A DNA stretch of 32,285 nt, taken from contig JAPKBW010000022.1 of NCBI GenBank assembly GCA_028823235.1, forward strand, positions 1 to 32,285, in the 5' to 3' direction. This document shows positions 25,482 to 32,084 of this stretch, in pieces (the first letter of the stretch is position 1; the number at the start of each line of letters is the position of its first letter). The position numbers and the translations under genes were made by a program. This stretch comes from Longimicrobiales bacterium. GTDB taxonomy: Bacteria; Gemmatimonadota; Gemmatimonadetes; Longimicrobiales; Gaopeijiaceae. Below the pieces are notes generated by a model. That model did not search any database. It saw only the letters and a list, made by a program, of their open reading frames with translations, and was not told the origin of the DNA.

Positions 25482-25498
25482 ACGGGGCAACGCCCCGT
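25482..25498. other. GC-rich hairpin upstream of the sugar dehydrogenase
   Basis: ACGGGGC and GCCCCGT pair around an AAC loop, 22 bases upstream of the dehydrogenase start. It could be a 5' leader hairpin, or the terminator of whatever once lay upstream on the minus strand. Confidence 0.35.
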
Positions 25499-25503
25499 GG
25501 GGT

Positions 25504-25810
25504 TCAGATCGAAGCGCAAGAGTAAGCGGGCCCAACGAAAGAGTCGAGGGGTGAGAAGACCGTCCGCGCAGAAAGAGGATAGAGTTCGTGATAAGGCACC
25601 CCTCGGTCACGGAACTCGTTCATGAAGATCCACGTGGGGGTCCCACTGATCGGGGAACCCATCTGGTCTCGGACCACAGCCTCAAGCACATGGGTCTCAC
25701 CCAGATACGAGAGGGTCAAACGTTACCGACGTTGGTTCCGGCGGGACTGGAGCCACGCAGTCAACACACGAAACCAGCACGAGCGACGAAGGGAAGTGCT
25801 TGCGAGTCAC
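25504..25810 (-). pseudogene. Relic of an Ig-like (Big-type) repeat lipoprotein, N-terminal fragment with a frameshift
   Basis: In the 494-base gap between two divergent genes, minus-strand reading from a GTG at 25810 gives a short lipoprotein signal (TRKHFPSSLVLVSC, lipobox LVSC) and then VAPVPPEPTSVTF. A one-base frame change near 25720 continues as TLSYLGETHVLEAVVRDQ and MGSPISGTPTW. Joined together this is the opening of a Big/invasin-like Ig domain (pattern: PxxVTF, L-x-x-LGET-x-x-L-x-A-x-VRDQ-x-G-x-PI). After TW the likeness stops; the frame then runs about 30 more codons of unrelated sequence to a TGA at 25504. The frameshift, the abrupt end and the lack of further repeats show a decayed gene. 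The likeness is judged by eye. I see no gene in the rest of the gap. Confidence 0.6.
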
Positions 25811-25954
25811 CGCTGTATGGGCGACGAGGTTATCGATTGGAAAGTTACTGAAATGGGACGTCGCGATGCGACCCCTGTGTTCCTCGCCGGACTTTGCCAG
25901 GGCTCCTACCTTGATCTCTATATCCCCGGATTCTCCGCACAGTATGGAGGCACG

Positions 25955-26854
25955 ATGACCCGCCAACGGATGAAGGCTGACGAGTTCCCGCAGGAGGTTT
26001 TGACCCTCTTCGACAAGTACGTACACGGAATGATCGACCGTCGGGCCTTCCTTGACGAATCTGCGAAGTTCGCCGTCGGCGGCATGACCGCGATGGGATT
26101 CCTGGATGCACTCAGCCCTGAGTATGCCTGGGCCGTTGAAGTACCTGAAGACGATGAGCGCGTCCACCTCGAGTACGTCGAGTATCACTCACCCAACGGA
26201 TCTGGTACGATGCGGGGGTACATGGCGCGGCCCACTGGCTCCTCAGGGCCATGGCCAGCGGTTCTGGTCATCCACGAGAACCGCGGCTTGAATCCCTACG
26301 TCGAGGACGTCGTCCGGCGTTTTGGGGCCGCCGGCTTTCTCGCATTCGGACCCGATGCCCTCACCCCGCTCGGCGGGTACCCGGGCACCGATGACGAGGG
26401 GCGCACCATGCAGCGTGAACTCGATCGAGCCACAATGACGGAGGACTTCGTGGCTGCAGCCGAGTTTCTGATGGAGCACGGTGAATCCACCGGCCGCGTC
26501 GGATCCGTCGGCTTCTGCTTCGGAGGCGGCATGGTGAACACTCTGGCAGTGAGACTGCCGGCCCTCGGAGCTGGTGCTCCTTTCTACGGTTCGCAGCCGA
26601 CAGCCGAGGACGTACCCAGCATCCAGGCGCCGTTACAGATTCACTACGCGGGGCTCGATGAGCGCGTCAACGCCGGATGGCCCGCCTATGAGGCCGCACT
26701 CGAGGCCGCTGGCAAGACGTTCACGATGCACATGTATCCCGAGGTGAATCACGGCTTCCACAATGACACCACACCTCGGTACGACAAGGCAGCCGCCCAG
26801 TTGGCGCAGCAACGCACCATCGACTTCTTTCGGGAGCATCTCGCATCAGAGTAG
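25955..26854 (+). CDS. Exported dienelactone-hydrolase-family protein (YghX-like)
   Basis: This is an alpha/beta hydrolase of the dienelactone hydrolase family. From the ATG at 25955 (GGAGG just upstream) the product is 299 residues. A twin-arginine-like segment, DRRAFLDESAKFAVGG (28-43), followed by a hydrophobic stretch ending SPEYAWA suggests Tat export. The catalytic triad is visible: nucleophile Cys188 in GFCFGGGM, Asp235 in YAGLDERV and His266 in NHGFHND; HENRGLNPYVEDV near 108-120 is the usual oxyanion region. Natural substrates of this subgroup are unclear. The frame stays open far upstream of this start but encodes nothing recognisable there. Confidence 0.88.
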   Translation: MTRQRMKADEFPQEVLTLFDKYVHGMIDRRAFLDESAKFAVGGMTAMGFLDALSPEYAWAVEVPEDDERVHLEYVEYHSPNGSGTMRGYMARPTGSSGPWPAVLVIHENRGLNPYVEDVVRRFGAAGFLAFGPDALTPLGGYPGTDDEGRTMQRELDRATMTEDFVAAAEFLMEHGESTGRVGSVGFCFGGGMVNTLAVRLPALGAGAPFYGSQPTAEDVPSIQAPLQIHYAGLDERVNAGWPAYEAALEAAGKTFTMHMYPEVNHGFHNDTTPRYDKAAAQLAQQRTIDFFREHLASE

Positions 26855-26911
26855 GAAGTAGCTGACGACCTATTCGAGACCGGGTACCCAAGCCTATTTC
26901 TATTCTTTTCG

Positions 26912-27145
26912 AAGACTTCAGAAACCACCTCGTGCCACCAATGAGGGGCTCCGTTCGCGAAGGGCGATAAATTCTGTCCGAAGTGCGGAACCCCGGCAGG
27001 CCTCGTTTCCGACACGCCTGAAGGCCTGAATGGCGCCCTGGGCACAGTGAAGATGGTGGTGTGTTCGGGCTTCCCTTCCCAGATGAGCACCCACGATCGC
27101 TTCTGCCCGAAAGTATCGAGTGACACCGGTGCCCTTAGCCCCTAA
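26912..27145 (+). pseudogene. Zinc-ribbon protein remnant with UGA at a cysteine position
   Basis: In the gap after the hydrolase gene and in the same frame as it, codons read TSCHQ, TGA (26942-26944), GAPFAKGDKFCPKCGTPAG, then about 45 more codons (with a second FCPK) to TAA at 27143-27145. A standard zinc ribbon has CxxC...CxxC; here the first pair is C-H-Q-stop, so TGA replaces exactly the second cysteine codon (TGT/TGC to TGA is one base). No ATG, GTG or TTG start with a ribosome site was found upstream. The simplest reading is a dead gene. A selenocysteine codon is the alternative, but I see no convincing SECIS hairpin just after the TGA. The 3' end overlaps the neighbour's stop hairpin. 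Confidence 0.55.
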
Positions 27146-27148
27146 GGG
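27132..27148. terminator. Hairpin over the stop codon of the phosphatidyltransferase gene
   Basis: CCCTTAG and CTAAGGG form a seven-base stem with a three-base loop, spanning the minus-strand stop TAA. No T run follows on either strand. It may mark the end of the convergent transcripts. Confidence 0.35.
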
Positions 27149-27761
27149 TTCTGATTTCCTCCCTCTTTCGCATCGCAAAAGCCTTTCCCTGCGCGGCTCC
27201 ATCGAGCGCATAGATCGTCCCACTGATAATCGACAACAGCGCCGTCGCCAGAGCGAGTGGGATGAGCCCTGCGGCGGGAAGACGCAGCACCGCCCAAAGC
27301 AGTACTGCGATGAAGAGAATGCTCGTTAAGCGACCGTGCGCACGATGACCTACTTCCAGGGGGCCATAACGCACCCTGAGAACAAGCACACCCACAACCA
27401 GCGTGAGATCTCGACCGAACACCACGAGAAAAAACCAGAACGGGAGAGGGGTGAAAGCCGGACCGACGTTCAATGTGAAGAACGTGACCAGCGCGACCTG
27501 GGCGAGCTTGTCTGCAACGGAGTCAGCCATTGAGCCCCGATCGCTGATGAGATCAAAGCGACGGGCGATCCAGCCGTCGAGAAGGTCCGAGATTCCGATT
27601 ACGACCATCGTAGCGAGCGTGGCCCAACGCATGGGGTCAGAATCGAGACGGCTCCGTCCCAACTCCTGAGCGGTCACCGCGAAATACACGAAGAGCGGGA
27701 TCAGGAGGACTCGTAGCAGAGTCACGATCCACAAGATCAGGCGCATGGCGTTCGTACTCAT
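27135..27761 (-). CDS. CDP-alcohol phosphatidyltransferase (PgsA-like)
   Basis: This integral membrane enzyme swaps CMP of a CDP-lipid for an alcohol headgroup, for example in phosphatidylglycerol phosphate synthesis. The 208-residue product has the complete family motif D-x2-DG-x2-AR-x8-G-x3-D-x3-D: Asp59, Asp62-Gly63, Ala66-Arg67, Gly76, Asp80 and Asp84. About six hydrophobic helices are visible (first LILWIVTLLRVLLIPLFVYF). The C-terminal tail is basic. The headgroup cannot be assigned with certainty; the layout fits PgsA best. The ATG at 27761 is preceded by an in-frame TTG. It is isolated, convergent with the hydrolase gene. Confidence 0.88.
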   Translation of the reverse strand: MSTNAMRLILWIVTLLRVLLIPLFVYFAVTAQELGRSRLDSDPMRWATLATMVVIGISDLLDGWIARRFDLISDRGSMADSVADKLAQVALVTFFTLNVGPAFTPLPFWFFLVVFGRDLTLVVGVLVLRVRYGPLEVGHRAHGRLTSILFIAVLLWAVLRLPAAGLIPLALATALLSIISGTIYALDGAAQGKAFAMRKREEIRTLRG

Positions 27762-27852
27762 CAATCCGCGCTGAGGCTCGATCCGCCCAAGTGGCTAGAT
27801 CAAAACCTGGCGACGATCGGAGCTCTCCGCAGCAAATCGTTCACGTCGGTAT

Positions 27853-28092
27853 CTATATACCCCCCAACCACGTCGCCGTTACCCAGACAACCGCAACGGC
27901 TGCCAATAACGTGCCCAGAGGCATCACTATTCAGGCGAAGAACAGCGGCCACAGACCGACTAGTTCCGTAACTTCCCGACCCTCGATCACACCGCGGCAG
28001 GTTCCGGCATTAAGAGAACGTCGTAGGGCCGCGAGTGTGACAGGAGTCACAATCCAGAAAAAGATCAGTCGCTGAGCGAGCCAGCGGCGCAC
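27853..28092 (-). pseudogene. Small membrane protein interrupted by an in-frame UGA
   Basis: In the 400-base gap between the E1 gene and the phosphatidyltransferase, a GTG at 28092 opens 53 codons (start RRWLAQRLIFFWIVTPVTL, end GLWPLFFA) to TGA at 27933-27931. The same frame goes on at once as IVMPLGTLLAAVAVVWVTAT and a few more codons to TAG at 27855-27853. Read through, it is a 78-residue protein with a first hydrophobic helix, a polar loop and a long hydrophobic end. The TGA falls inside the second helix, where TGG (Trp) would fit. Either the gene is dead, or the first 53 codons alone are expressed. I recognise no family. The rest of the gap shows no gene. Confidence 0.42.
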
Positions 28093-28163
28093 TGAAAGCT
28101 TTTCGGTCCGTGTCCTTCGGGTGAGTCACCAACCGATGGTTCCTTCACATCACAATGTCACGG

Positions 28164-30428
28164 TCAAGCGTCGGGCGGGAGTCTCTCAGGAGATTTTTCG
28201 ATCGCTGCCAGCACTGCCGCGACGATATCCGGCGTCTGAATCAGCACCAGATTCGCTGCGGCCCCAAGCGGTACAAAACTGTCCACTGCGCGTACGCTAC
28301 TGAGGCGCCCGGGATACCCTGACTCAGCGAGGTCGGCGACGACCGCTTCTGCAATTCCACCACCTGTTCGACGGCACTCATCGGCGACGATCACAGCCGT
28401 GACACCTTCCGCCTCAGCCCGGACGGACTCGAGCGGGAGCGGGTTGAGCCAACGAAGATCCAGGACCTTCGCATGCACTGCGTGGTCACGACTCAGAATA
28501 GCCTGTGCCTGCAAGCTCATGCGCAGGCCATTCGCGTAACTGACGATCAGCACCTCGGGGGGGGCCTCCGGAGCGTGAACTCCGACTTCGCCAGGCAAAA
28601 TCGCCTCGCCGGGCAGCGGATAGTCGCTCAGCCACCGACCGTCACCGTCTTCGTGCAGATCCCGCTCGTGATACAGGGCAATCGGTTCGAGAAACACGAC
28701 CACCCGACCACTCGTCGCGGCAGTCGCCACACATCCTCGCAGCAGCTTAACCGCCTCGTCGCCCCGAGAAGGGGCAGCAATGAGGAGCCCGGGGATGTCT
28801 CGCAGCCCGCCAAGGCTGTTGTCATTGTGAAAGTGCCCGCCGAAGCCTTTCTGATAGGCCAAGCCCGCCATGCGGATGACCATGGGGTTCTGGAACTGGC
28901 CTGAACTGAAGAACTGAAGAGATGCGGCTTCGCCCCGGATCTGATCGACCGCGTTGTGGACGTACGCCAGGTACTGGATCTCGGGGATAGGCAGCAGGCC
29001 CAACATAGCTGCACCCTGGGCCAGCCCCAGGATCGTTGTCTCGTCGAGCTGCGTGTCGAAGACACGACCCTGCCCGAAGCGTTTCTGCAGGCCCGCCGTG
29101 ACATAGTAGACGCCTCCCTTCCGGCCCACATCCTCCCCAAACACAAGTGTCTCAGGACGACGCAGCATCTCGTCGGCAAGTCCGGCGCTGAGGTGCGCGG
29201 CCATCGTGCGCTTAACCGGGGCCGTCGCGAACTCGGGCGCGTCGTCACCCCAGAGTGCCTTGCGCGCGGCAGCGTCGGGGATACCACGAGCTGAGAGTCG
29301 AGCCGACGCCTCGTCGTAGGGGGCGAGAGGTTTCACGATCGCCTCGACGCTTGTGAGTTGACCTCTCCGAGCGGCCTTCTCCCCAGCCTCGTCGACCCGG
29401 CGACGGATACGGGCGACGATTTCCTGAAGCTGGGCTGGTGTGGCCGCACCCAGTTCGATCAGTCTGCGCGCATTCAAGATCAACGGGTCCCTGCCCTCGC
29501 TCTCTCTAATCTGCGCCGCCGGCCGATAGGCGGTTTCGATATCGCTGCCGGCGTGTCCCCAGAGACGCTCCGTCGGGAGCCTCAGGAACACCGGAACGCG
29601 CCGAGAGCGGCAGACGTGTATCGCCTGCTCGACCGTGTCCCATACATCATCGACTTCGCCATCAGCGTCGAAGAACCGCAGGTACCTCGAGTCGCTGTAC
29701 GTCTCAGTGATCCAGCGCTGGGGCGTTTCGACCGAGATGCCAATTCCGTTGTCTTCGCAGACGAAGAGGATCGGCATCGGGTTGCCGCGCCTCAAGCCGT
29801 ATCGGGCGGCGTTGATGCCACTGAGCGCAGTCGCGTGGTTCGCGGAAGCGTCTCCGAAGGAGCACATCACGATCGCATCATCTGGAAGGCCCGGATCGTG
29901 ATCGAGCCTCCGTGAACGACCGAGCGCGAACGCCATTCCCACTGCCTTGGGAAGATGTGACGCGATGGTGCTGGTTTGTGGTGGTACCCAGAGAGGGTGA
30001 CTTCCCCAGACCTTGTGACGCCCCTGGGAGATCGGATCATCCTTCGATCCACAGATAGACAGCATCGTATCGAGCACCGGGTCGATGTCCGGCGACTGAC
30101 TCGAGCGAGCCATCATGAATCCGCCCGAGCGATAGTGGAGAAAACTTGGGTCGTTCAGTCGCAGTTGCGTTCCGACGATCGCGTTCTGCTCATGTCCAGC
30201 ACTGGAGATCGTGTAGTACGAGAGTCCACGGGCCTTGAGTCGTCGCGAGGCCGCATCTGTGGAGCGACTGGCGAACTGGTTCTCGAACAGGGTTCGAGCC
30301 ATGGTGGCTGTGAGCGTGGACCCAGGGCGAACCGGGTCGTCGTCCTCAAGCAGGTGCCGGGCCGGCTGTGCCGCCGCGAGGGCCGCGTCGAGTTTCTCCT
30401 CGGCGGCAGTAACTCGATCCGTAGACAA
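28164..30428 (-). CDS. Single-chain (alpha-beta fused) 2-oxoacid dehydrogenase E1 component
   Basis: This thiamine-diphosphate enzyme decarboxylates a 2-oxo acid (branched-chain type most likely) and normally hands the acyl group to a lipoyl E2. The 754-residue chain joins an E1 alpha-like half (about 1-395: SSAGHEQNAIVGTQLR, HLPKAVGMAFALG, then GDAS at 192-195 and EDN at 225-227 as the ThDP/Mg motif) and an E1 beta-like half (about 400-754: ETLVFGEDVGRKGGVYYVT, FDTQLDE, PEIQYLAYVHNAVDQI, KVLDLRWLNPLPLESV). GDA replaces the usual GDG of the ThDP motif. TTG start at 30428 with GGAG eight bases before it. No E2 or E3 gene is adjacent. The 209 bases upstream (30429-30637) hold no gene. Confidence 0.9.
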   Translation of the reverse strand: MSTDRVTAAEEKLDAALAAAQPARHLLEDDDPVRPGSTLTATMARTLFENQFASRSTDAASRRLKARGLSYYTISSAGHEQNAIVGTQLRLNDPSFLHYRSGGFMMARSSQSPDIDPVLDTMLSICGSKDDPISQGRHKVWGSHPLWVPPQTSTIASHLPKAVGMAFALGRSRRLDHDPGLPDDAIVMCSFGDASANHATALSGINAARYGLRRGNPMPILFVCEDNGIGISVETPQRWITETYSDSRYLRFFDADGEVDDVWDTVEQAIHVCRSRRVPVFLRLPTERLWGHAGSDIETAYRPAAQIRESEGRDPLILNARRLIELGAATPAQLQEIVARIRRRVDEAGEKAARRGQLTSVEAIVKPLAPYDEASARLSARGIPDAAARKALWGDDAPEFATAPVKRTMAAHLSAGLADEMLRRPETLVFGEDVGRKGGVYYVTAGLQKRFGQGRVFDTQLDETTILGLAQGAAMLGLLPIPEIQYLAYVHNAVDQIRGEAASLQFFSSGQFQNPMVIRMAGLAYQKGFGGHFHNDNSLGGLRDIPGLLIAAPSRGDEAVKLLRGCVATAATSGRVVVFLEPIALYHERDLHEDGDGRWLSDYPLPGEAILPGEVGVHAPEAPPEVLIVSYANGLRMSLQAQAILSRDHAVHAKVLDLRWLNPLPLESVRAEAEGVTAVIVADECRRTGGGIAEAVVADLAESGYPGRLSSVRAVDSFVPLGAAANLVLIQTPDIVAAVLAAIEKSPERLPPDA

Positions 30429-30637
30429 GGACCGGACTCCAAGTGATGGGAGAGCGTTCGCCCGACGCTACCCGCGCCGGAGCGAAAGCAAGCTATGCAG
30501 TCGAGGCGGACGGTGTCGAGTGGAGCGAACACTTATCCGGAAGGCGACTGCAAGGACAGAGAAGCTGGAGCCGCTCGCAGGCACGGCGACACAGACGCAC
30601 AATGCAAAGGGTGTAACACGCCTGGGTTTCGCCGAGG

Positions 30638-31066
30638 TCACGCCGTTCCAGACGAGAGGACAAGGCTTGCCGCGAGCGGTATTCGGGCGACCCATGCGAG
30701 GGTGCGAATCCAGTTGGTGGCCACAAGCCACCTGTGAGCCTGCGTGTCGAAGCCTCGCCGGAGTGCCGAGTGCGCGGGCACTTGAAGCAGCGCGGTCGAA
30801 GCCCAGATCATCACCAAAAGACCAAACCCAATGATCGCCACTTCGCGCCCTTCGACACGCGTAGCCACGAGCCATACGGCTGCCAGGGCCTCAGCCAGCA
30901 TGGGTATTCCCACGACTCCGCTGGTCAGCACCCCATGCCTAGATTGGTATTCGACGTACCCGGACGCCCCTATGTGCGCCATAAGCGGATAGTGAACGAA
31001 CTGAACGAAGACAATGACTCCGGCCATGAAAGCCGTAGCCACGAGATGCACGAGCTCAACCGCCAC
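30638..31066 (-). CDS. Four-helix membrane protein of unknown function (142 aa), last gene of a small-membrane-protein operon
   Basis: The product has about four hydrophobic helices: LVHLVATAFMAGVIVFVQFV, GIPMLAEALAAVWLV, VAIIGFGLLVMIWASTALL and a C-terminal WVARIPLAASLVL. Between the last two is ALRRGFDTQAHRWLVATNWI. The HYPL motif after helix 1 and the AHRWLVATNW segment look conserved, and I associate this pattern with DUF1772/DUF4149-like membrane proteins, from memory and without certainty. GTG start at 31066, overlapping the end of the 46-residue gene by 11 bases, so it is translationally coupled to it. No catalytic motif is evident. Confidence 0.72.
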   Translation of the reverse strand: MAVELVHLVATAFMAGVIVFVQFVHYPLMAHIGASGYVEYQSRHGVLTSGVVGIPMLAEALAAVWLVATRVEGREVAIIGFGLLVMIWASTALLQVPAHSALRRGFDTQAHRWLVATNWIRTLAWVARIPLAASLVLSSGTA

Positions 31067-31196
31067 TGCGCTCAGGTCCGACGGCTTGCTGATCCGTCTC
31101 GGTCGCCGAGAAGCTCGCCCTCGCGAGCACGTAACTTCCGGCTAAGAACAGGAACATCACACCGCAACCGAATGCGAGCAGTGTTCTGTCATCCAT
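31056..31196 (-). CDS. 46-residue single-pass membrane protein
   Basis: From the ATG at 31196 the product begins MDDRTLLAFGCGVMFLFLAG, has one TM helix (about 6-25) and a polar C-terminal tail with an acidic bias (SATETDQQAVGPERSGG). GGGA lies seven bases before the ATG. The start overlaps the end of the 70-residue gene by eight bases, and its own stop lies inside the next gene. These nested overlaps make it very likely to be real despite its size. Function unknown; a small subunit of a membrane complex formed by this operon would fit. Confidence 0.65.
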   Translation of the reverse strand: MDDRTLLAFGCGVMFLFLAGSYVLARASFSATETDQQAVGPERSGG

Positions 31197-31401
31197 GGTT
31201 GTTCCCTGCCAGCAGGAGCGCACCAGCTGAGCAGATGGAGGGCACCCAGATGCCAACAAAGAGCCCGCGCTCCCGGTCTCCGCTGAACCACAGCGTGACA
31301 GAAAGAACGAACGACAAGAAGGCGGCCGTGAGAAAGAAGGCCTTGGCGATCCTGATCTTCCTTTGTTCAGCGAATTGGTTTGAACGGTCAGGCGAAGTCA
31401 T
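31189..31401 (-). CDS. 70-residue two-helix membrane protein
   Basis: ATG at 31401 with AGGAG eight bases upstream. The product has a polar N-terminus (TSPDRSNQFAEQRKIRIAK) and two hydrophobic helices, AFFLTAAFLSFVLSVTLWF and GLFVGIWVPSICSAGALLLA, joined by SGDRER. The GLFVGIWVPSI motif seems to recur in small proteins next to DoxX-like genes in FCB bacteria (recollection, unverified). It begins 31 bases after the DoxX-like gene and overlaps the next gene. Function unknown. Confidence 0.7.
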   Translation of the reverse strand: MTSPDRSNQFAEQRKIRIAKAFFLTAAFLSFVLSVTLWFSGDRERGLFVGIWVPSICSAGALLLAGNNHG

Positions 31402-31432
31402 GTAAGGTGCTCCTAGATGATTTTTCGGTGAT

Positions 31433-31804
31433 TCACAGAGAGTGAATGACCGCGACCGCGGTGGACATGAAGAGCATGAGCGACGCAGGAAGGGCCTTGG
31501 TCCAAGGATCCCGAATCCGAATGTGGGCAATGACCGCCGCCACCATCAGCAGAGCCATCAGGACCGCGGCAGTCGTTGCCAGTGAGCTGAAGTAGATCCC
31601 GGCCACGAGAGCCGCAGCTAGGGCAAGCTTTGTTATCCCGACTGCCCGGCGGACCCAGTCAGGCAGGCCGTACCGGGTGAATTCTTCGGCCAATGAACTG
31701 GCGCCTTCCGGCCGATAAGGCGTGGAACGGTCGGCGCGCAGGATCCAGACGTTGGCAATGCCAAGTGCGATGATGATTTGGAGAGCGACCGCGACGTTAT
31801 CCAC
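31433..31804 (-). CDS. DoxX-like membrane protein, first gene of the operon
   Basis: The 123-residue product has four hydrophobic helices (VALQIIIALGIANVWIL; VGITKLALAAALVAGIYF; TAAVLMALLMVAAVIAH; LPASLMLFMSTAVAVIHSL) with STPYRPEGASSLAEEFTRYG and LPDWVRRAVG between the first two. This TM layout and the YGLP-W-x3-VG-x2-K pattern are DoxX-like. DoxX relatives include quinone-linked membrane proteins, but no quinone site can be assigned here. GTG start at 31804 with a full AAGGAGG six bases upstream, the strongest ribosome site in the window. It leads a four-gene cluster with overlapping members. Confidence 0.8.
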   Translation of the reverse strand: MDNVAVALQIIIALGIANVWILRADRSTPYRPEGASSLAEEFTRYGLPDWVRRAVGITKLALAAALVAGIYFSSLATTAAVLMALLMVAAVIAHIRIRDPWTKALPASLMLFMSTAVAVIHSL

Positions 31805-31856
31805 AAAAGGCCTCCTTAATTTTATTTATACAACGGATCTACAAATGCTCTCGGAT

Positions 31857-31885
31857 AGCATCGCGGTCGCTGATTCAGCTGTCAA
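31857..31885 (-). promoter_or_regulatory. Candidate sigma-70 promoter of the DoxX operon
   Basis: Minus strand TTGACA (31885-31880), a perfect -35, then a 17-base spacer and GATGCT (31862-31857) as a weak -10. The leader to the GTG would be about 45 bases. A weak -10 with a perfect -35 fits a regulated promoter. ATGCT and AGCAT form an inverted repeat around a seven-base loop at the -10. Confidence 0.45.
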
Positions 31886-31896
31886 TCCTTGTACAA
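31875..31896 (-). promoter_or_regulatory. Possible operator: two 11-base direct repeats including the -35 box
   Basis: The minus strand reads TTGTACAAGGA then TTGACAGCTGA, two units in exact 11-base register; TTGTACAA is also an 8-base palindrome. As I recall, the B12-dependent light sensors CarH/LitR (MerR family) bind tandem 11-base repeats overlapping a -35 box. No such regulator gene lies in the window, so this is an inference from layout only. Confidence 0.35.
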
Positions 31897-32006
31897 CAGA
31901 TGAACGCGCGGTGGACTGGGTGCGAGCAGAACTAGGGACGAGGTTTGGCGGTCCGCCACGAACTGAAGCGTGATGCCTGGTGCCGGGGCGGCAGGGTCGC
32001 GGATCA

Positions 32007-32043
32007 GGAACGCATGTGGAGAGATAAAGGAAATGAGCGTTCC
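32007..32043. repeat. Inverted repeat with 7-base arms
   Basis: GGAACGC (32007-32013) and GCGTTCC (32037-32043) flank 23 bases. They lie in the 481-base region upstream of the DoxX operon, which otherwise shows only the promoter, two further inverted repeats and a doubtful ORF end. Confidence 0.35.
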
Positions 32044-32084
32044 GAAAACACACAGATCATTTATCTACTGCTTCCCTTGCTGTC

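Noticed and set aside
25622-25954. N-terminal extension of the hydrolase by 111 codons
   Set aside because: The extension has no domain content, precedes a Tat-like signal and overlaps the lipoprotein relic on the other strand; ATG 25955 has GGAGG.
26749-27126. Minus-strand open frame (125 codons) after the hydrolase gene
   Set aside because: Its product mirrors the antisense of the zinc-ribbon codons and of the hydrolase C-terminus; the plus-strand reading has recognisable CxxC motifs.
27791-28075. 94-codon plus-strand open frame with a Thr/Ser-rich product
   Set aside because: It is antisense to the hydrophobic minus-strand ORF and has no ribosome site or domain.
25853-28092. UGA read as an amino acid genome-wide, suggested by two UGA-broken frames
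   Set aside because: Many genes here (for example era, the PorV-like gene, lolD, mcsA, clpC) end in TGA, and prfB keeps its UGA-dependent autoregulation, so the standard code applies.
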